Of a stretch of 64,000 bases of DNA, positions 1 through 13,078 are shown piece after piece. This DNA is from Phallusia mammillata (lineage: Eukaryota; Chordata; Ascidiacea; Phlebobranchia; Ascidiidae), in contig QLIY01000816.1 of the NCBI GenBank assembly GCA_003260075.1, positions 1-64,000 on the forward strand. The letters run 5' to 3'. The translations under genes and the position numbers were made by a program. Position 1 is the stretch's first letter. Every line of letters begins with the position of its first letter. The notes beneath the pieces are model-generated. The model was not told the origin of the DNA. It did not search any database and worked only from the letters and a program-made list of their open reading frames with translations.

Positions 1-30
1 GGTCCGCGGGCCGTAGTTTGCCCACCCCTG
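1..30. mobile_element. 3' end of a hAT-type element cut by the window edge
   Basis: The window opens with GC-rich sequence ending GTTTGCCCACCCCTG, the typical 3' terminal repeat of the CAGGGGTG...CAACC hAT group seen complete at 29703-30004. The other end lies outside the window, so no target duplication can be checked. Confidence 0.55.
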
Positions 31-734
31 CGCTACACTATGTTGTAATGTCGCTTTTGATTGCGTTGCTGTGCAATGAAAAAGTAAGTATGTGCAGTTA
101 TTTTCTATAAACATGGCGCTGAAAATATAGCCTACAGACCGTTAAAACGAAATTGCCTCGCAAGTTTAGTTCCATCCATAAGCTTAATTTTCAAACACAG
201 CCTATATAGCGCGATATAAACACAATAACACAAGAAAAATTGTAGGTTAAATGTTTACAACACAATTTAGCTTTTTATTTAACAGTGTCCCTAAAGCTCT
301 TCTTTAGCATCTAATGTTGGATCGGAGTTCTCTGGAGGATTTACTAAAACTTCGTACAACCCAAAATCGTTCAACTGGTCACAGAGAGTGTCCCAGAGAC
401 TGTTGTGGTTGACAAAGCTTCTCGGAATGTCAATTGCAATTTGAGACCAGGGGGCAACCTTTTCATGCACCTGGAAATTTCAAAGGCATTATACGCTTTA
501 TTTTGTTGTAATGTAAGTTGTCTTTGATTTTTTACCTTAATTTGTTTTTCAAAAAAAAACAAAAACAGAATAAGTTTAAAAGCGGGGTCGTATATATAAT
601 CGGTCCCGTAATTGAGACCCGACCCGAAAGTACAAGCCCGAAGCCCAATCCGAACGCGATTATTTAAAAACAAAGCCCATATGAGACCTTATAGTTAGAT
701 TCAGCATTATAATATTACCACATATAGCCTATGC

Positions 735-1241
735 CAGTGGTTTTCAACTTTTTTTCTTTCGTGGCCCATTTTTATTCCTCAAAAATTCTGTGGCCCACTA
801 AATTTTTATGAAAGAAAAAAACAACTACAAAATAGGTTCAGAAAAAAAGCAGAACATATTTCAAACAGATTATAAGTTCATAACTTAGTGCAAAAAAATT
901 CATAAAACGGCACTTTCCCTTGTTTTAATCAAGCACTTCCAGTTATGACCGACTAATTGGACAATTGATATGCTGCTATTATCTGACTTTATTGTAATCA
1001 TAAAGTAGTTTATTACATCATAAACATAAAGTGTGGCAGAAACTCAAAGTAACTTTATACCGTTAATAGTTAAATTCAAATTAATTTACATTTCTTCTCA
1101 ATTTCCCCCAACCCATTACTTTTGTAAAACTGAGTGTAGCGACACAAATGAAAGTAAATTCTTAGAAAAGCTTTATATTTTGATTGGTCTGTGGCCCAAT
1201 CAAAATGCTTCGGGCCATGGCCCACTGGTTGAGAACCGCTG
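735..1241. mobile_element. Non-autonomous hAT element in esterase intron 9
   Basis: Termini CAGTGGTTTTCAAC and GTTGAGAACCGCTG are inverted repeats. They are flanked by a perfect 8-bp target duplication, GCCTATGC (727-734 and 1242-1249). No transposase frame is visible in the 507 bp. Confidence 0.9.
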
Positions 1242-1824
1242 GCCTATGCGATCAAATGTAGAGCCTGGTTTAGGTAAAGTCCGGTTTACGTAAACTGAAG
1301 CCCGAACCAGGTAAGAACCTCATGTCGAACCGGAGGTCCCGATCCGAATTACAACTATAGTTGTAAAATATACATAAACATTATATCAGGCCGATCACAC
1401 CATATAAAACAGATCACTTTTTGCCACTCACTACCATTTTGTGACGACGACTTTATGCGCTAAATATAGTCTTCCTTACCTGAGCCAGTTTTTTGTAGGG
1501 AGGCCATTGCGAAGTTTCGTTGGACGGTTTTCCGTTGAGAATAAAACTCCTCCAAAAACTTGCAATCGTGTCACGAATGCTGATGTCGCTTGCCGAAAAC
1601 TCGTAGCTTCAAAACCACCAAAAAATCATTTAGACCCCTTATAATTGAAGTTTGTTGATGTAAGTTTTCTTGTATTCTATTTTGTGTATAAAAGTAAAGC
1701 CAGCTATATTAAACCTGTTTTTTCTAGCAGGTTTTCGAACTTGTTTACGAAGAGCTTGTAAGCACAAAGTACAAACAAATGTGTAATACATGCATTAGAG
1801 TAAAGGTGATTCAATTACATATAG

Positions 1825-1913
<89 letters not shown>
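1825..1913. other. 89-C run, probable assembly filler
   Basis: An uninterrupted run of 89 C within intron 8 of the minus-strand esterase. The run at 15468-15556 has the same length. A native homopolymer of this length is unlikely. It creates a false poly-glycine reading frame on the minus strand. Confidence 0.8.
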
Positions 1914-4103
1914 TAGAACCGTTTTACGAAATTTTATGAGATCAGCGAACCGGTTAGCATTGCTCAATGGACTTTTTGTATCAGAACCAGCTGACAACAA
2001 ATTTGAATCCCACCACTGCATATGGCGCATTACCCTGGGGGTGGATTTCCAAATTCGAAACTGATTTCCGATGCGTGGAAAGCTTTATCTGCAAGCATCA
2101 ATGAAAAGCCTAATGATTTCACAAATGCAACGTCGGGTCCATATTCGAATTTGTAAAGATAAACTTGGTCAGGGTTTTCTGCTGTAGCAGACATATATCT
2201 GAAATAACATGTTGTACAGTCTTTGCTGCTTTTGTAAGACTCAAAGAAAGGCGGAAATTCCTGGACATGTCTGTGTTTAACTATAGGCTATATGTGTGTT
2301 CGGAATTGGTCTTTATTAACGCAATTTTTTGTGCTGAAGAGCGTATTGGTTATACTTTGTTGAGACAAAATATTGTGTGAAAGTTCAAAAGAATAAAAAT
2401 ATTTTTCTAAGATTTTATAAAAGATATATGAAACAGTTGATGCATGTCACCCTTGTGTGTTAAAACTCTTAGCAAAACAATCTTACCTTTCCGTATCTTT
2501 ACCTTTTCGTCTAATTCCACCACTGAACGAACGCTACAGGCAATTATAAAAAATAAACTTACGTACCTGGCTAGATTTCGTGTAGGACAGGAAATGGCGT
2601 AGGCTGTTAACAGTCGTTGAAAGGAGTTCATAGTGCCTGGCGTCAAACTGCCAATTTGCATGTGCGTGTGTTCTTTTAACCAATTGTTAAGAAAGAATCT
2701 GAGCATCTGCGGAACAACAGTGACACAAAAACCTTTAATGCGTTTACTCTTCTTTGCAAAACATTTGGTTTGTTGTTATTGGTTGCACTTATCCCCAAAA
2801 TGAGTTAAACTTAACATTGTACGTAAACCAGTGCATCGCAAATGACGCCATGTTTATATTTGTTTTTATGTGGTGTAAGAAAAGTTTCTCAAATTTTCAT
2901 TTTCAACCGTTCGCCTGTCAAAAGTTCGCCAAACGAATACATGTACGGTACCTGAAGATATCAAGGCCCACAGAAAAAGTTTTGTATGTTATCGCTTTTT
3001 AAAGTTTACATGTAGTTACAACAAGCAAAAAGTAAGATGATAATCATAACAGCACTTACAATAATTCACAAAGCGTGCCACATTCTCTATATAACAGTTC
3101 TTGAGTTGTCCGGAATAATGTAGTTAGTAGTGCCCTTTAGTATACCACTTACAGGTGCCTCATTTTACATGTCATTTTACATTTAAAAGGTTTGGGTAGC
3201 TCTAACAAATACAACTTACATCTACAATCACGCCTGTCGTCGGCCATATGTGAACCAAAAAAAATTCCATCTCGTCCGCTGTGTCACCCAAAATAACGTC
3301 CTTATCTGTGTTCCAAGATCCTTTTTGAAACATGGACATTGGCTGAGTTGGAAACTCATCGTTGCCAATCACAGGCCTGAAGGTCTCAATAATGTTGAAA
3401 GCAGCGTCGGAGATAGATTGAAAATTAAATTTGGGCATGCTCCTTGCTTTCACTGCTACTTCTGCCTGCGCGTTTACTATCACTTCCGGACTGATCTTCC
3501 TGAAAGTTTCAACAAACACAGTGATGATTACTAAAGCTATCATCCACGCTGACATTACAATTTAAATTGAATACATTTGTGAGCTCGTACTTTTATTTAA
3601 TGAAACGGGCTTAATTCGGGTCTGACTTTACGCCAGGCCATATTTGTAGTAATTTTACGTGACTTGCTCTTTCTTTTGCAAAAGTTAGGGTTTGAGGCTG
3701 CTTCGACCCCGCTCGCAACCCTGTGTGGCGACTGAAAATGTCGCATTGAATAGTGAGAAATGCCAGATATAAACCGATTGGGTTTGAACCAAAAACCACG
3801 TAATCATTAAAATATAACAATATTTTAAAATATGAAAAAGTCAACGTGTTTTCAACACAACTTCAAAAAGTTCTTACTGCAAACAATCTATGTCGGTACA
3901 GCCAACGCTTTCCATTAGGTTGTTTGTTGTGGTCTGGGCTATTTCAGGCGTGTGATATCTAGCTGCTGCTGGATTGCTTTGCATGATTGCTCGTTGAAAA
4001 AAAGGTGAACTCTTCTTGGAAGCCAAATGGAACTATACCAACTGAGCTCCAGCGCTCTGACCGAATATTGTCACCTAAAAATAAGAAAAAACTATTGGTT
4101 TTA

Positions 4104-4334
<231 letters not shown>

Positions 4335-4371
4335 CTATAGCCAATAATAATACCAAGTATTGCCTCATCCA

Positions 4372-4436
4372 GCAGTTTTATTGTAAACAATCGACGTTTC
4401 GACGTCCTATACAAGACGCCTTCATCAGGAGCCAAT
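4372..4436. repeat. Dispersed-repeat-like segment in esterase intron 3
   Basis: The stretch with CGACGTTTCGACGTCC and GACGCCTTCATCAGGAG reads on the minus strand as a Pro-Asp-Glu-Gly ... Arg-Thr-Ser-Lys-Arg phrase. That phrase resembles the 3' region of many animal retroelements. No second copy was found in the window, so this is a weak call. Confidence 0.3.
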
Positions 4437-5224
4437 AAGTTGTGTCAAAAGGCCCATACAAATCTTAATTAATACACATGGTTTAGTTTTGTATATTTTC
4501 CATCATGTTAAAGAGCGTTGCTTATAACCGCTTACTTTAAAATGGAGAGCGAGTACCATAATAGTCATATAGAAAACAATAAATGCAAGTAGATTTTCAG
4601 GGAAATTGACCCTCATTACCCTGCGTACTGGCTTCCCTAAACGCCAAGCATGATTGTGATTTGGATTCCAAACTCAGTCACATCAGCCCAAATTTTTGGA
4701 CATTACTGAGTTATATTGACTCGCCTTCATGGGTCAGCAAAAATGCGAATTGCTTTATTTTTCACACTTACCTAATCGATAGTTAATGGTGACTACTATT
4801 GAACCGGTCGCTAAACTAAGCCATTTTCCGTTGTACCACGGGTCTGTCCCAGAACCCACAGAGAACGCGCCGCCGTGAATCCAAAACATGACGGGATTCA
4901 GATTTTCGGGGTCCGGTCTTCGGGGAAGAAAGATGTTCAGAATCAGGCAGTCCTCTGTCTCATGCTTCAAGTAAAAACATTAGACTATATAGCGATGTGA
5001 AATGTAGGCTAGTGAACCAAATTCCGGACAATTTTAATACATATCGAAACCAAACTGGCGCCTTATTCCGTTAATAAAACCGTGTATCAAAAACCGTTCA
5101 TGAAACGTAAACAGCTTTAGATCCTTGTTTGCTGAAATTAGTGATAAACATCAGTCGGTTACTTAAGAGACATTTGACCCCTTGCTTAAATAACCCCAGC
5201 AAGGGAATTTCGGCCATTTTGGGA

Positions 5225-5350
5225 ACTTTTAGGCTTAAATAGACACCGAATTCTGGACATTGGGAGTATATTTGAAAATTATTCCCGGACACAGATTTAA
5301 TGTCCGAATTCCGGACATGTCCGGGAAATTCCGCAAGTCTGGTAACTCTA
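5225..5350. repeat. Dispersed repeat with CCGGACATGTCCGG palindrome
   Basis: Intron 2 of the esterase holds GGACATGTCCGGGAAATT followed by a TGGTAACTCTA end. Related wording (CCCTGACATGTCAGGG followed by GGCAACCCTA) occurs at about 12755-12800, and GGGTTGCCACATTT at about 9755-9770. This suggests an interspersed element with GGGTTGCCA-type ends. Confidence 0.35.
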
Positions 5351-6708
5351 TTGTAGGCAATTGTTAACGATTTTGTTATAAATTTGATGTAAGTTTGCAA
5401 TAAATGTTGTTTGTTTTACTTGCACATGACCATTCTACGTCTGTTATCTGCTTAGTGGAATGTGTATCACCAACGCATTCTCACCGGCTGTGGATGCTCA
5501 TCGCAATCATTCACACAAGGCTGGTAGCACTGAATACGCGTCGGTTTGATTGCTCTTATCGGCCCCTGGTCTGTACGCAGTTTGCTTTCCATAAACCTTA
5601 GATTAGATTGAAACACCTCATTAAGCCTGCACATATGTACTTTTTCAGGAAAAACACAATCAAAGCGAGGAAACAGATAAGATCATGCTTTAGATTTTGA
5701 GGGAGTCGAAATCGGAAATTTAGATTTTATTTGGTGTTTTTTTAAGACTGTAAAGAAAACGGTGCCTCATTTACCTACCTTACAGGTTTTTCGGCATAGG
5801 GAATCCCGTAGAACGCAATATGATTTTCGTAAATAGCTCCAATTGCTAGTCCGCTAGTGGTATCTATTTCAATGCCGCCCAAAGGTTTGATCTCTGAAAA
5901 TGATTCTTCTTTTCTGGAAGGACCCGCAAGGTCGCGCATGACATTGTCCAACACTGCTCGTCTTCATTTTTTTGCCCAAAGATTTCTCCCGCTTGTACAT
6001 TTTGTATTGAACTTTGTAATATCACTAAGCCTGCCAGGCTCAGAAACAAGTAGATATGTTTTAAACCGTTTAGTTTCAACATATTCTTTTTTGTTTCACA
6101 CAAACAGTAAGCTAGATAGACTGACAACAGCACGATGTATGGATATTGTTGCCGCCCCCTTATATGCTACCACTTGCTTGTTACCTTTCCAGTGGGTTTA
6201 TACCGGTTGTGAGTCATTTCTGGTGAGAAGGCGGTTGCAGATGAGTAAATGCCGTGACTTGCCTGATCAGATTCATCGTAACATGTACAATTCATCAGCA
6301 AGAAGAATTAAGTGGTAAACAACAAACAAAAGGTAGTTCAGTACACTATATTTGCAAATAAATGCGTCAAATAACTGCCGACAAACATAACACACAAGAT
6401 CAGGTAATGTGTGAACGAATTTTGTGCGAACGTAATTACTGATCTCGTATGTTTGAAATGAAATAAAACTGCAAATCACTTTGACCTATTGTGTTCTTGA
6501 CATAACTCATTTCAACAATGACAAAAAACGCCCGAAAAACGTGTTAATTTTTTATTTTCCGACCATATTAAACAAATGGTGATGAGTGTTACTTGTGTTG
6601 GGCAAACAACAACACCTATTTGATGTTTCATATGTATCTTGAATCAGATCAACGCACAAGTCAACAAAGTAGCCAACAGCATAAGTCATTTAATTATTCA
6701 ATGACTAA

Positions 6709-6862
6709 TAACCAACAACAAGCGAACCCGATGTTCTTTATCCGAAGTAAATGCATCCAAGGCAACTTTAACGCCACGACCCCCCCCCCCTAACCAACAA
6801 CAAGCGAACCCGATGTTCTTTATCCGAAGTAAATGCATTCAAGACAACTTTAACGCCACGAC
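6709..6862. repeat. 72-bp local duplication joined by C10
   Basis: Copy 1 (6709-6780) and copy 2 (6791-6862) start TAACCAACAACAAGCG and end CGCCACGAC, differing at only a few sites (CATCCAAGG versus CATTCAAGA). Exactly ten C (6781-6790) lie between them. Best read as two alleles or overlapping contig ends placed in tandem. Confidence 0.8.
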
Positions 6863-7140
6863 AGCAAAGCAAAATTACAGCGTTGTTATCGAACACCATG
6901 CATCAATGCAATTGCTAATGGAAAATAACTATAACGTACATTTAAGTGCAGCGTGGCATGATAAAGCTATGTGACATTATACACTTCGATCCAGATATCT
7001 CTACAGACATATACTGTATTTGTATTTCAATACAATAACAGCTAAGCGTTAAAAAACAAATGACCAGGTTTAGATCTTGAGAAAAATTCTGGAGAAAAAT
7101 AATATCACTTCCAAGTTTTACAATCATGAAGCAGTTCGAT

Positions 7141-7435
7141 TTGGGCTTATGGAAAAAGTCGCAAAACAGCTTTTTGTGTGACTACTGATACACAAGGAAG
7201 TAAAACAATGTAGCCTATACTGCGTTGTTTAAAGCAAACATCAAGTATAAATTGCTATAATCCCATACATTTTTCAGGTATATATGCCCCCCCCCCTTGG
7301 GCTTATGGAAAAAGTCGCAAAACAGCTTTTTGTGTGACTACTGACACACAAGGAAGTAAAACAATGTATATTGCGTTGTTTAGCAAACATCAAGTATAAA
7401 TTGCTCTAATCCCATACATTTTTCAGGTATATATA
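7141..7435. repeat. About 140-bp local duplication joined by C10
   Basis: Sequence from TTGGGCTTATGGAAAAAG through TTTTTCAGGTATATAT occurs at 7141-7286 and again at 7297-7435 with small differences. Ten C occupy 7287-7296. Same junction pattern as at 6781. Confidence 0.8.
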
Positions 7436-8283
7436 TATGCTTTTTTCTGTTGCTATCACAACCATATTTAGTGCCTCTGTTCTAACAAATATCCAGCAGT
7501 AACAGCATTTAGTGCATACTCAATTTGGACAAGCTTTCCACCTGGACTAAATGTAACAAGAGAAACCTCAGAAACGCGCCAAATCGTACAATAAAGCTAT
7601 ATAATCTACTATTATACATTGACACATATGCAAATTAAAAGCTAAATACTATAGGAGTTAAAGTCAGCTTTACATTTTCACATTACAAGGCATTCAGCAT
7701 TATTTTCACTTTGATTCAGCATTGTTTGCTCCGAAGCGCTAAGACGTCCATACTGGATGCGTTTGTATTGTCTGTCCCACCAACCTAAACATATTGCAGA
7801 TATTATCATGTTTTTGTAACCATCTTGTTGTCAAAAATAGTAGGCCTACAGTATAATAAAGGGCTACATATAAGTTGCATTTGTCATTATTAAAACCTAC
7901 AAAAAAAACAACTTAGTGCCAGGTAAAAAAAAAACGAAAGACAAGTCCAAAACCCGGAACGAATTACAATTCTGTAAACAGAAACCCGAATGAGGCCTGG
8001 AAGTTAGGTTTATTGATGTAAAATTGCCACATTATAGTGGCCTAGTAGTGTGAGGTCCGGCTCGAAACCAAGTCGTTTTTCTTAACCGAACCCGAACCCG
8101 ACACGAAAAGTCCAAACCCGACCGACTTACAACTCCTCTGAGGTAAACAGAAAACGTATCATCGCAATTGCCACACATCCTTGACTCGATGTTAATCCAA
8201 ATATGAAACCGTAAGCGCGGGGTTTAACTTAAGTTGATTAGATACGTTGTCTTCCCAATGTAATCACAAAACTTGTGCTATAC

Positions 8284-11200
8284 CTGGTAAGGACCCTTGA
8301 CCATTGCCACACGTGCAGTGCTGATAAGTTTCACCGCCTCTCACAAAAACGTGACAACCAGCATTACGTGTCGTATCGTCTCTTCGCAGTTCTTCTATAA
8401 AATCTACTTCGATTTCGTCGAGTATACCCATCAAATGCAGAACACGAAAAACGTAGAGGCGGCGATTGTCCGAACTGAAAAATATTTTCTTTGTTGACAA
8501 CCCGTTGTTGAGAAGTGCCGAACAAACATGTGCGTTTGTTTACTTAAATTTGTTCAATCAACCAAAGGTCTCAGCGAGTTAAAAATTGCCACAACACAAA
8601 GCCTGCATTAGGCACTAAGTCATTGCCAATGAGGTACAAAGTAGACTGACTGGAAGTCAAATTTAAGCCCGTTTTATGAAAAGTTAAGCCCGAAACCCAG
8701 CCTGAATCCCAAATGGCCAACAGCTAGTCCAACAAACAACTCTGCAATGAAAAATTATACTTGTCAATCGAAACAAACGTCCAGGCATATTCTATTGTTT
8801 GTACTTTGGTCATACATTTTCGGTAAAGCACATGCCACTCACATTATGCTTTAATCGCTATAACCAACACCTCTTGTCGCAGAGAATCAAAGTTGGAATT
8901 GAAAATCATGAACTGAGACAATTTTAGTGTAATATTGTCCAAACAAACAACGTAAGTCCTAACGATATATTGTAAACATACCTTACGCGGTAACCGTCAC
9001 ATTTCTTCACTTCAATGTGAGGAATATCAGATACATTTAACTTTCCAGCAGCTATCTTTAGAATTGTTTCATTTACATTTTTGCCGTCCCGAAAGTGGCC
9101 GCCGATTGAATCCTGGCTGAATTTTAGACTGGATGGGGAAAAACGTTTTCTGACTTTCATCAGTTGATATATTCCGTAACCAATCAGTGCCAGACCTCCA
9201 ACCACCCCAGCTGCAACCGCATATGGGTTAGCTTCATTTTCGCCCCTGGGATTGTGTCGGTGGTACGGAGCAACAGCACCCTCAGGAAAACGTTCTTGAT
9301 ATCCTGGAACAGAAGTATTTTAAGTGTGTATCCGATATTGTTTGAATCGGGTTACTTAGTATGTCGACCTGGGCTACTGCAGTTTTGAACAAAGTTATTG
9401 ATTAAACAACCAGCAAGGCAGTTCATTGTACTTACCTAACAGATGCAAATGGTTTTGATCACGGCACTGACAATGCCGATAAGTCTGCTGCCCGTTACCT
9501 CGAACCCTGACATGGCAACCCGAATTTCCAGGCGTTAGCATGGTTCGTTGCTGGTGGCTGTTGATTTCAACCACTGTAATCGTGGCTAACAGGTCAGCCG
9601 TCTCCAACACACGGAACACGTAAAGACGTCTGTTGTTTGGGCTGATAAAAAATGGTTGAATTTCCTAGCGGAGGAGTTTTAAAATTCTAAAAAACCAATC
9701 CAAAACATGACGTTTTTGGGCCAATAAAGGACATGAGATGTAGGCCTTTATCGTAGGGTTGCCACATTTTATGATACACAATCCCTGACAAAATTTATTT
9801 CAGTTGCGTTAACCCAGTGGTTCTTAAACTTTTTCATTATTTTTTTAAACGGTCCCTTTGCCATTATTTCGGGGGCTCGCGGTCCTTAAGCCTGAATGTG
9901 TATTTCAGAAAAACGATAGTTGATTGCAGGATTTTAGCTAGTTTTGCGCATAACAATCATCCAAATCTGACATCACAGACAAGACAAAAACATTACAGTT
10001 GTGCTTGTGCGCGAACAATTGTTTTTGGTTAGTTGTCTGCAATAAAGCCTATTGTTTAGCAATGGAGACGGTCGATTCTCACTTTATTTTGATTTGACGC
10101 CAAATAAGAATATAAAGTTACCTCCACCTTTTCGCGGTCAAAGCAAAATTGCCTCATGGACCCCTAAAGGACCCCGGACCCTAGTTTGAGAACCGCTGCG
10201 TTAATCATTTTGCGATCCAAACACTTCTATTACGGAATAAATTTTGAATATTCGAAAGTCACACGGACGGCGACATGAGAAAACGTTACATACGATACTC
10301 TGATCCTTGCCAATTAACTTTCTGCGTAGGCTTCTGTTAAGTTCAGTTTATTAGGCTAAGCTCATTACTCTTACTATCCTTAAAACAATAAGCACATATA
10401 TCAGGAGTCGCCAACCTTTACCACTCTAAAAACCGTTCGGACCAATTTCACACAGAAAAAAACAAAACACTGGGAGTCACCTTTTTAACTTTGAAATAAA
10501 ATGCCACCGTGAAAACGTTTTTCTGTCCCACGACATTCGACTTTATGTTGTTAGTTAGTTCCTTGCATATTAGATACACAGTTAAAGCAAATGAAACTTC
10601 CCACGTCCACACGTAGCATCGAATGCTGTGTTTTCTTGAGACGCGGATATTTATTTGTGTATTTAACGCGTATTTGTTAGACAACTAGTAACGAACAGCA
10701 GGCATATTCCACAAGCTATTGTTACGCGCGCACAAACACTGCAAAACGAAACAGTTAGCTTGTGCGTTAACATGCGCGCCGCCAGCTTACCTCTTCATGG
10801 TATAGACGCGATTGTAGCTAACTACTAGAAACTCCCCCCCCCCGAGTCGCCAACCTTTACCACTCTAAAAACCGTTCGGACCAATTTCACACAGAAAAAA
10901 ACAAAACACTGGGAGTCACCTTTTTAACTTTGAAATAAAATGCCACCGTGAAAACGTTTTTCTGTCCCACGACATTCGACTTTATGTTGTTAGTTAGTTC
11001 CTTGCATATTAGATACACAGTTAAAGCAAATGAAACTTCCCAGGTTCACACGTAGCATCGAATGCTGTGTTTTCTTGAGACGCGGATATTTATTTGTGTA
11101 TTTAACGCGTATTTGTTAGACAACTAGTAACGAACAGCAGGCATATTCCACAAGCTATTGTTACGCGCGCACAAACACTGCAAAACGAAACAGTTAGCTT

Positions 11201-11938
11201 GTGCGTTAACATGCGCGCCGCCAGCTTACCTCTTCATGGTATAGACGCGATTGTAGCTAACTACTAGAAACTTTTTTCCGTTGGTACATTAATTTCATAG
11301 CATATATTTTGTTCTCTTAAATTCCTGACTTTTAAGTACATTTTAACATTTCTCCTTGACGCAGACAGACATGTGGCAATTCGTATTCGTCATTCGTATT
11401 CGAATGCATTCGAATACAGGTTTTGCCACCTTCTTGCTGTATTCGAATGATTTTGGCTTTCGTTCGATAGTGTATGAATCTGTTCGAGTAGTTGATGTTA
11501 TCTTTTAAACCAACAATTCATGAATACAAAAGCTTGAGTAAATTTATTCGAATACAATTCGAATTGTTGTAGGTTATGCCAACCTAAGAATTTGCAAAAT
11601 CGAATACACGATATTTTTTACGAATACAATTCGAATTGTTGTCGGCCTTTGGTAAGGTAACAATTCGCAAAATCGAATACATGACTACATTTTTACGAAT
11701 ACAATTCGAATTGTCGATTACCTCCAGACTAGGAGTAGTCGAGAATATTTTGCTATATATTGTTGCCAAATAGATTCGAATACAATTCAAATTGGCAGTG
11801 AATGTGACCTGATTTGACAAGTTTTTGTTTATGTTACGAAACAATGACACGTAGAAGTTTAATTGTGACGTTACACAAATGGAATTGTGTTAGAAAGCTA
11901 GCAACATTAGGTTGTTCTCACACATGACAGGTGTAGCG

Positions 11939-12012
<74 letters not shown>

Positions 12013-13078
12013 TTGGTGAAATTTATATAACGGAGACTTAAATCAGTCAAGCTGAGGTGGTAAACAAAGCTCGTTGTTTACATTTTTACCAGTAAATTTG
12101 CAATTCATAAACCCAGCATGTTACTTTTTGATCAAAAAGTTTCGGGGCTCTTGTATTTTCCGCAACTGCAAATATCCGAATCGGTGAATTCGAATTGTTT
12201 GCTTCTTACTACAACCGAACAATTCGTGAATACAAATAACTAGAACTATTAATTCGAATTGCTACTTCTCAAAAAGTACGAAGTATTCATAAATACGAAT
12301 ACACGCTTTGGGTTTATTCGAATAGTATTCGAATTAGACGTTGTTGTTTTTTGGTCAACTATTCTTGAATACTAATACTTGACACGTTTTATTCGAATAC
12401 AATTCGAATTGCTGCCACCTTAACATTATGAAACAATTCGTGAATACAAATACTTGACTCGCATTATTCGAATACAATTCGAATTGTCGAACTTTAAAAA
12501 GTGCGTAGAAGTCATGAATACGAATGCATGCCTTGGTTTATTCGAATAGTATTCGAATTACTTGTCGTTGGAGTTTGGTCAACAATTCATGAAGACAAAT
12601 ACTTGATTCGTTTTATTCGAATACCATTCGAATTGCTGTCACTCAAAAATTACCAAAGTATTCATGAATTCGAATACAGTCATGCAGGTATTCGTAAAGT
12701 ATTCGAATACAGGACGCGTGTATTCGACCCCATGTCTGGACGCAGATTTAAACACTAAATTCCCTGACATGTCAGGGAAAATCCTGACGTATGGCAACCC
12801 TACTTTATCGAATACTTACTAAAAAGAAGTACAAGTGCCTGGCTCTGATAATTGAATTGTGTTCACCTGTAAAATCTTCTCCCTGTGTTAAAAACCCTGA
12901 TGGGTTCGATCGAATCAACGTTCAAGAATCCATTTTTCACTTCATCAATAGTATCATGAACACTTGTCCCATTGCTGAAATTTGATGCAATGCTATCTTG
13001 GGTGAAGTGAATTTGCGACGGTTGGAGATTATACATGATGATGATATTATTTTCAAGCAACACACAATTTTTCTTCAG
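8284..13078 (-). CDS. Two-module ParB/sulfiredoxin-like membrane protein, partial
   Basis: Four exons in compatible phase: 13078-12867, 9641-9436, 9303-8982, 8474-8284 (about 310 codons). The first exon carries IHFTQDSIASNFSNGTSVHD and ends RRFY. The second begins PNNRRLYVFRVL and ends with GCHVRVRG and HCQC. The third has a linker, a membrane segment (NPYAVAAGVVGGLALIGYG) followed by KVRKR, then KFSQDSIGGHFRDGKNVNET. The fourth begins SSDNRRLYVFRVL and repeats GCHVFVRG and HCTC. So the Q-D-S-I ... dNRRLYVFR unit occurs twice, each split at the same place and phase. The Q-x-S-I/F-x-G and NRRL pattern resembles the ParB/sulfiredoxin fold; any enzymatic activity is not shown. Neither terminus is certain: an ATG at about 13036 could start it, and no stop follows 8284. 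The first intron carries a hAT element, a duplicated segment and a satellite. Confidence 0.6.
9815..10198. mobile_element. Non-autonomous hAT element
   Basis: Ends CAGTGGTTCTTAAAC and GTTTGAGAACCGCTG, flanked by CGTTAACC (9807-9814) and CGTTAATC (10199-10206), a 7/8 target duplication. It lies inside the large intron of the ParB-like gene. 384 bp, no coding capacity seen. Confidence 0.85.
10405..11272. repeat. About 430-bp duplication joined by C10, hAT-like left end
   Basis: Two near-identical copies (10405-10833 and 10844-11272), beginning GAGTCGCCAACCTTTACC and ending TAACTACTAGAAACT, are joined by exactly ten C at 10834-10843. A visible difference is CACGTCCACACG versus CAGGTTCACACG. The CAGGAGTCGCCAACC start at 10402 looks like a hAT terminus. 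No matching right end was found. Confidence 0.75.
11380..12730. repeat. TTCGAA-rich tandem satellite
   Basis: A block dominated by a near-palindromic core, ATTCGAATACAATTCGAAT, recurring roughly every 70-80 bp. Between the cores are variable phrases such as AATTCATGAATACAAATACTTGA. Clear cores lie near 11545, 11625, 11697, 11776, 12315, 12390, 12467, 12540 and 12615. A 74-C run interrupts the array. It lies wholly within an intron of the ParB-like gene. Confidence 0.8.
11939..12012. other. 74-C run, probable assembly filler
   Basis: A pure C run placed inside the TTCGAA satellite, where an assembler would be expected to fail. It may stand for unresolved array length. Confidence 0.75.

Larger units (their letters stand above)
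6083..8283. other. Intergenic stretch without a recognised gene
   Basis: Between the start of the minus-strand esterase and the last visible exon of the ParB-like gene. I see two C10-joined local duplications (listed separately) and CCCGAA-rich dispersed sequence around 7920-8120. The missing 3' exons of the ParB-like gene could be here but were not identified. Confidence 0.5.

Noticed and set aside
1815-2030. Poly-glycine reading frame on the minus strand
   Set aside because: It exists only because of the 89-C run; no splice, signal or conserved residues.
4028-4040. Programmed stop-codon readthrough at the TAG
   Set aside because: The gene has a separate frameshift and no readthrough context was recognised; decay or error is simpler.
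5857-6318. 153-codon plus-strand frame
   Set aside because: It is antisense to exon 1 of the minus-strand esterase and shows no features of its own.
11380-12730. CRISPR-like repeat-spacer array
   Set aside because: Units are degenerate, spacers are not unique fixed-length inserts, and the setting is a eukaryotic intron.
8284-13078. Bacterial contamination or transfer of a parB operon
   Set aside because: The coding parts are split by GT/AG introns with consistent phases and carry a membrane segment unlike bacterial ParB.
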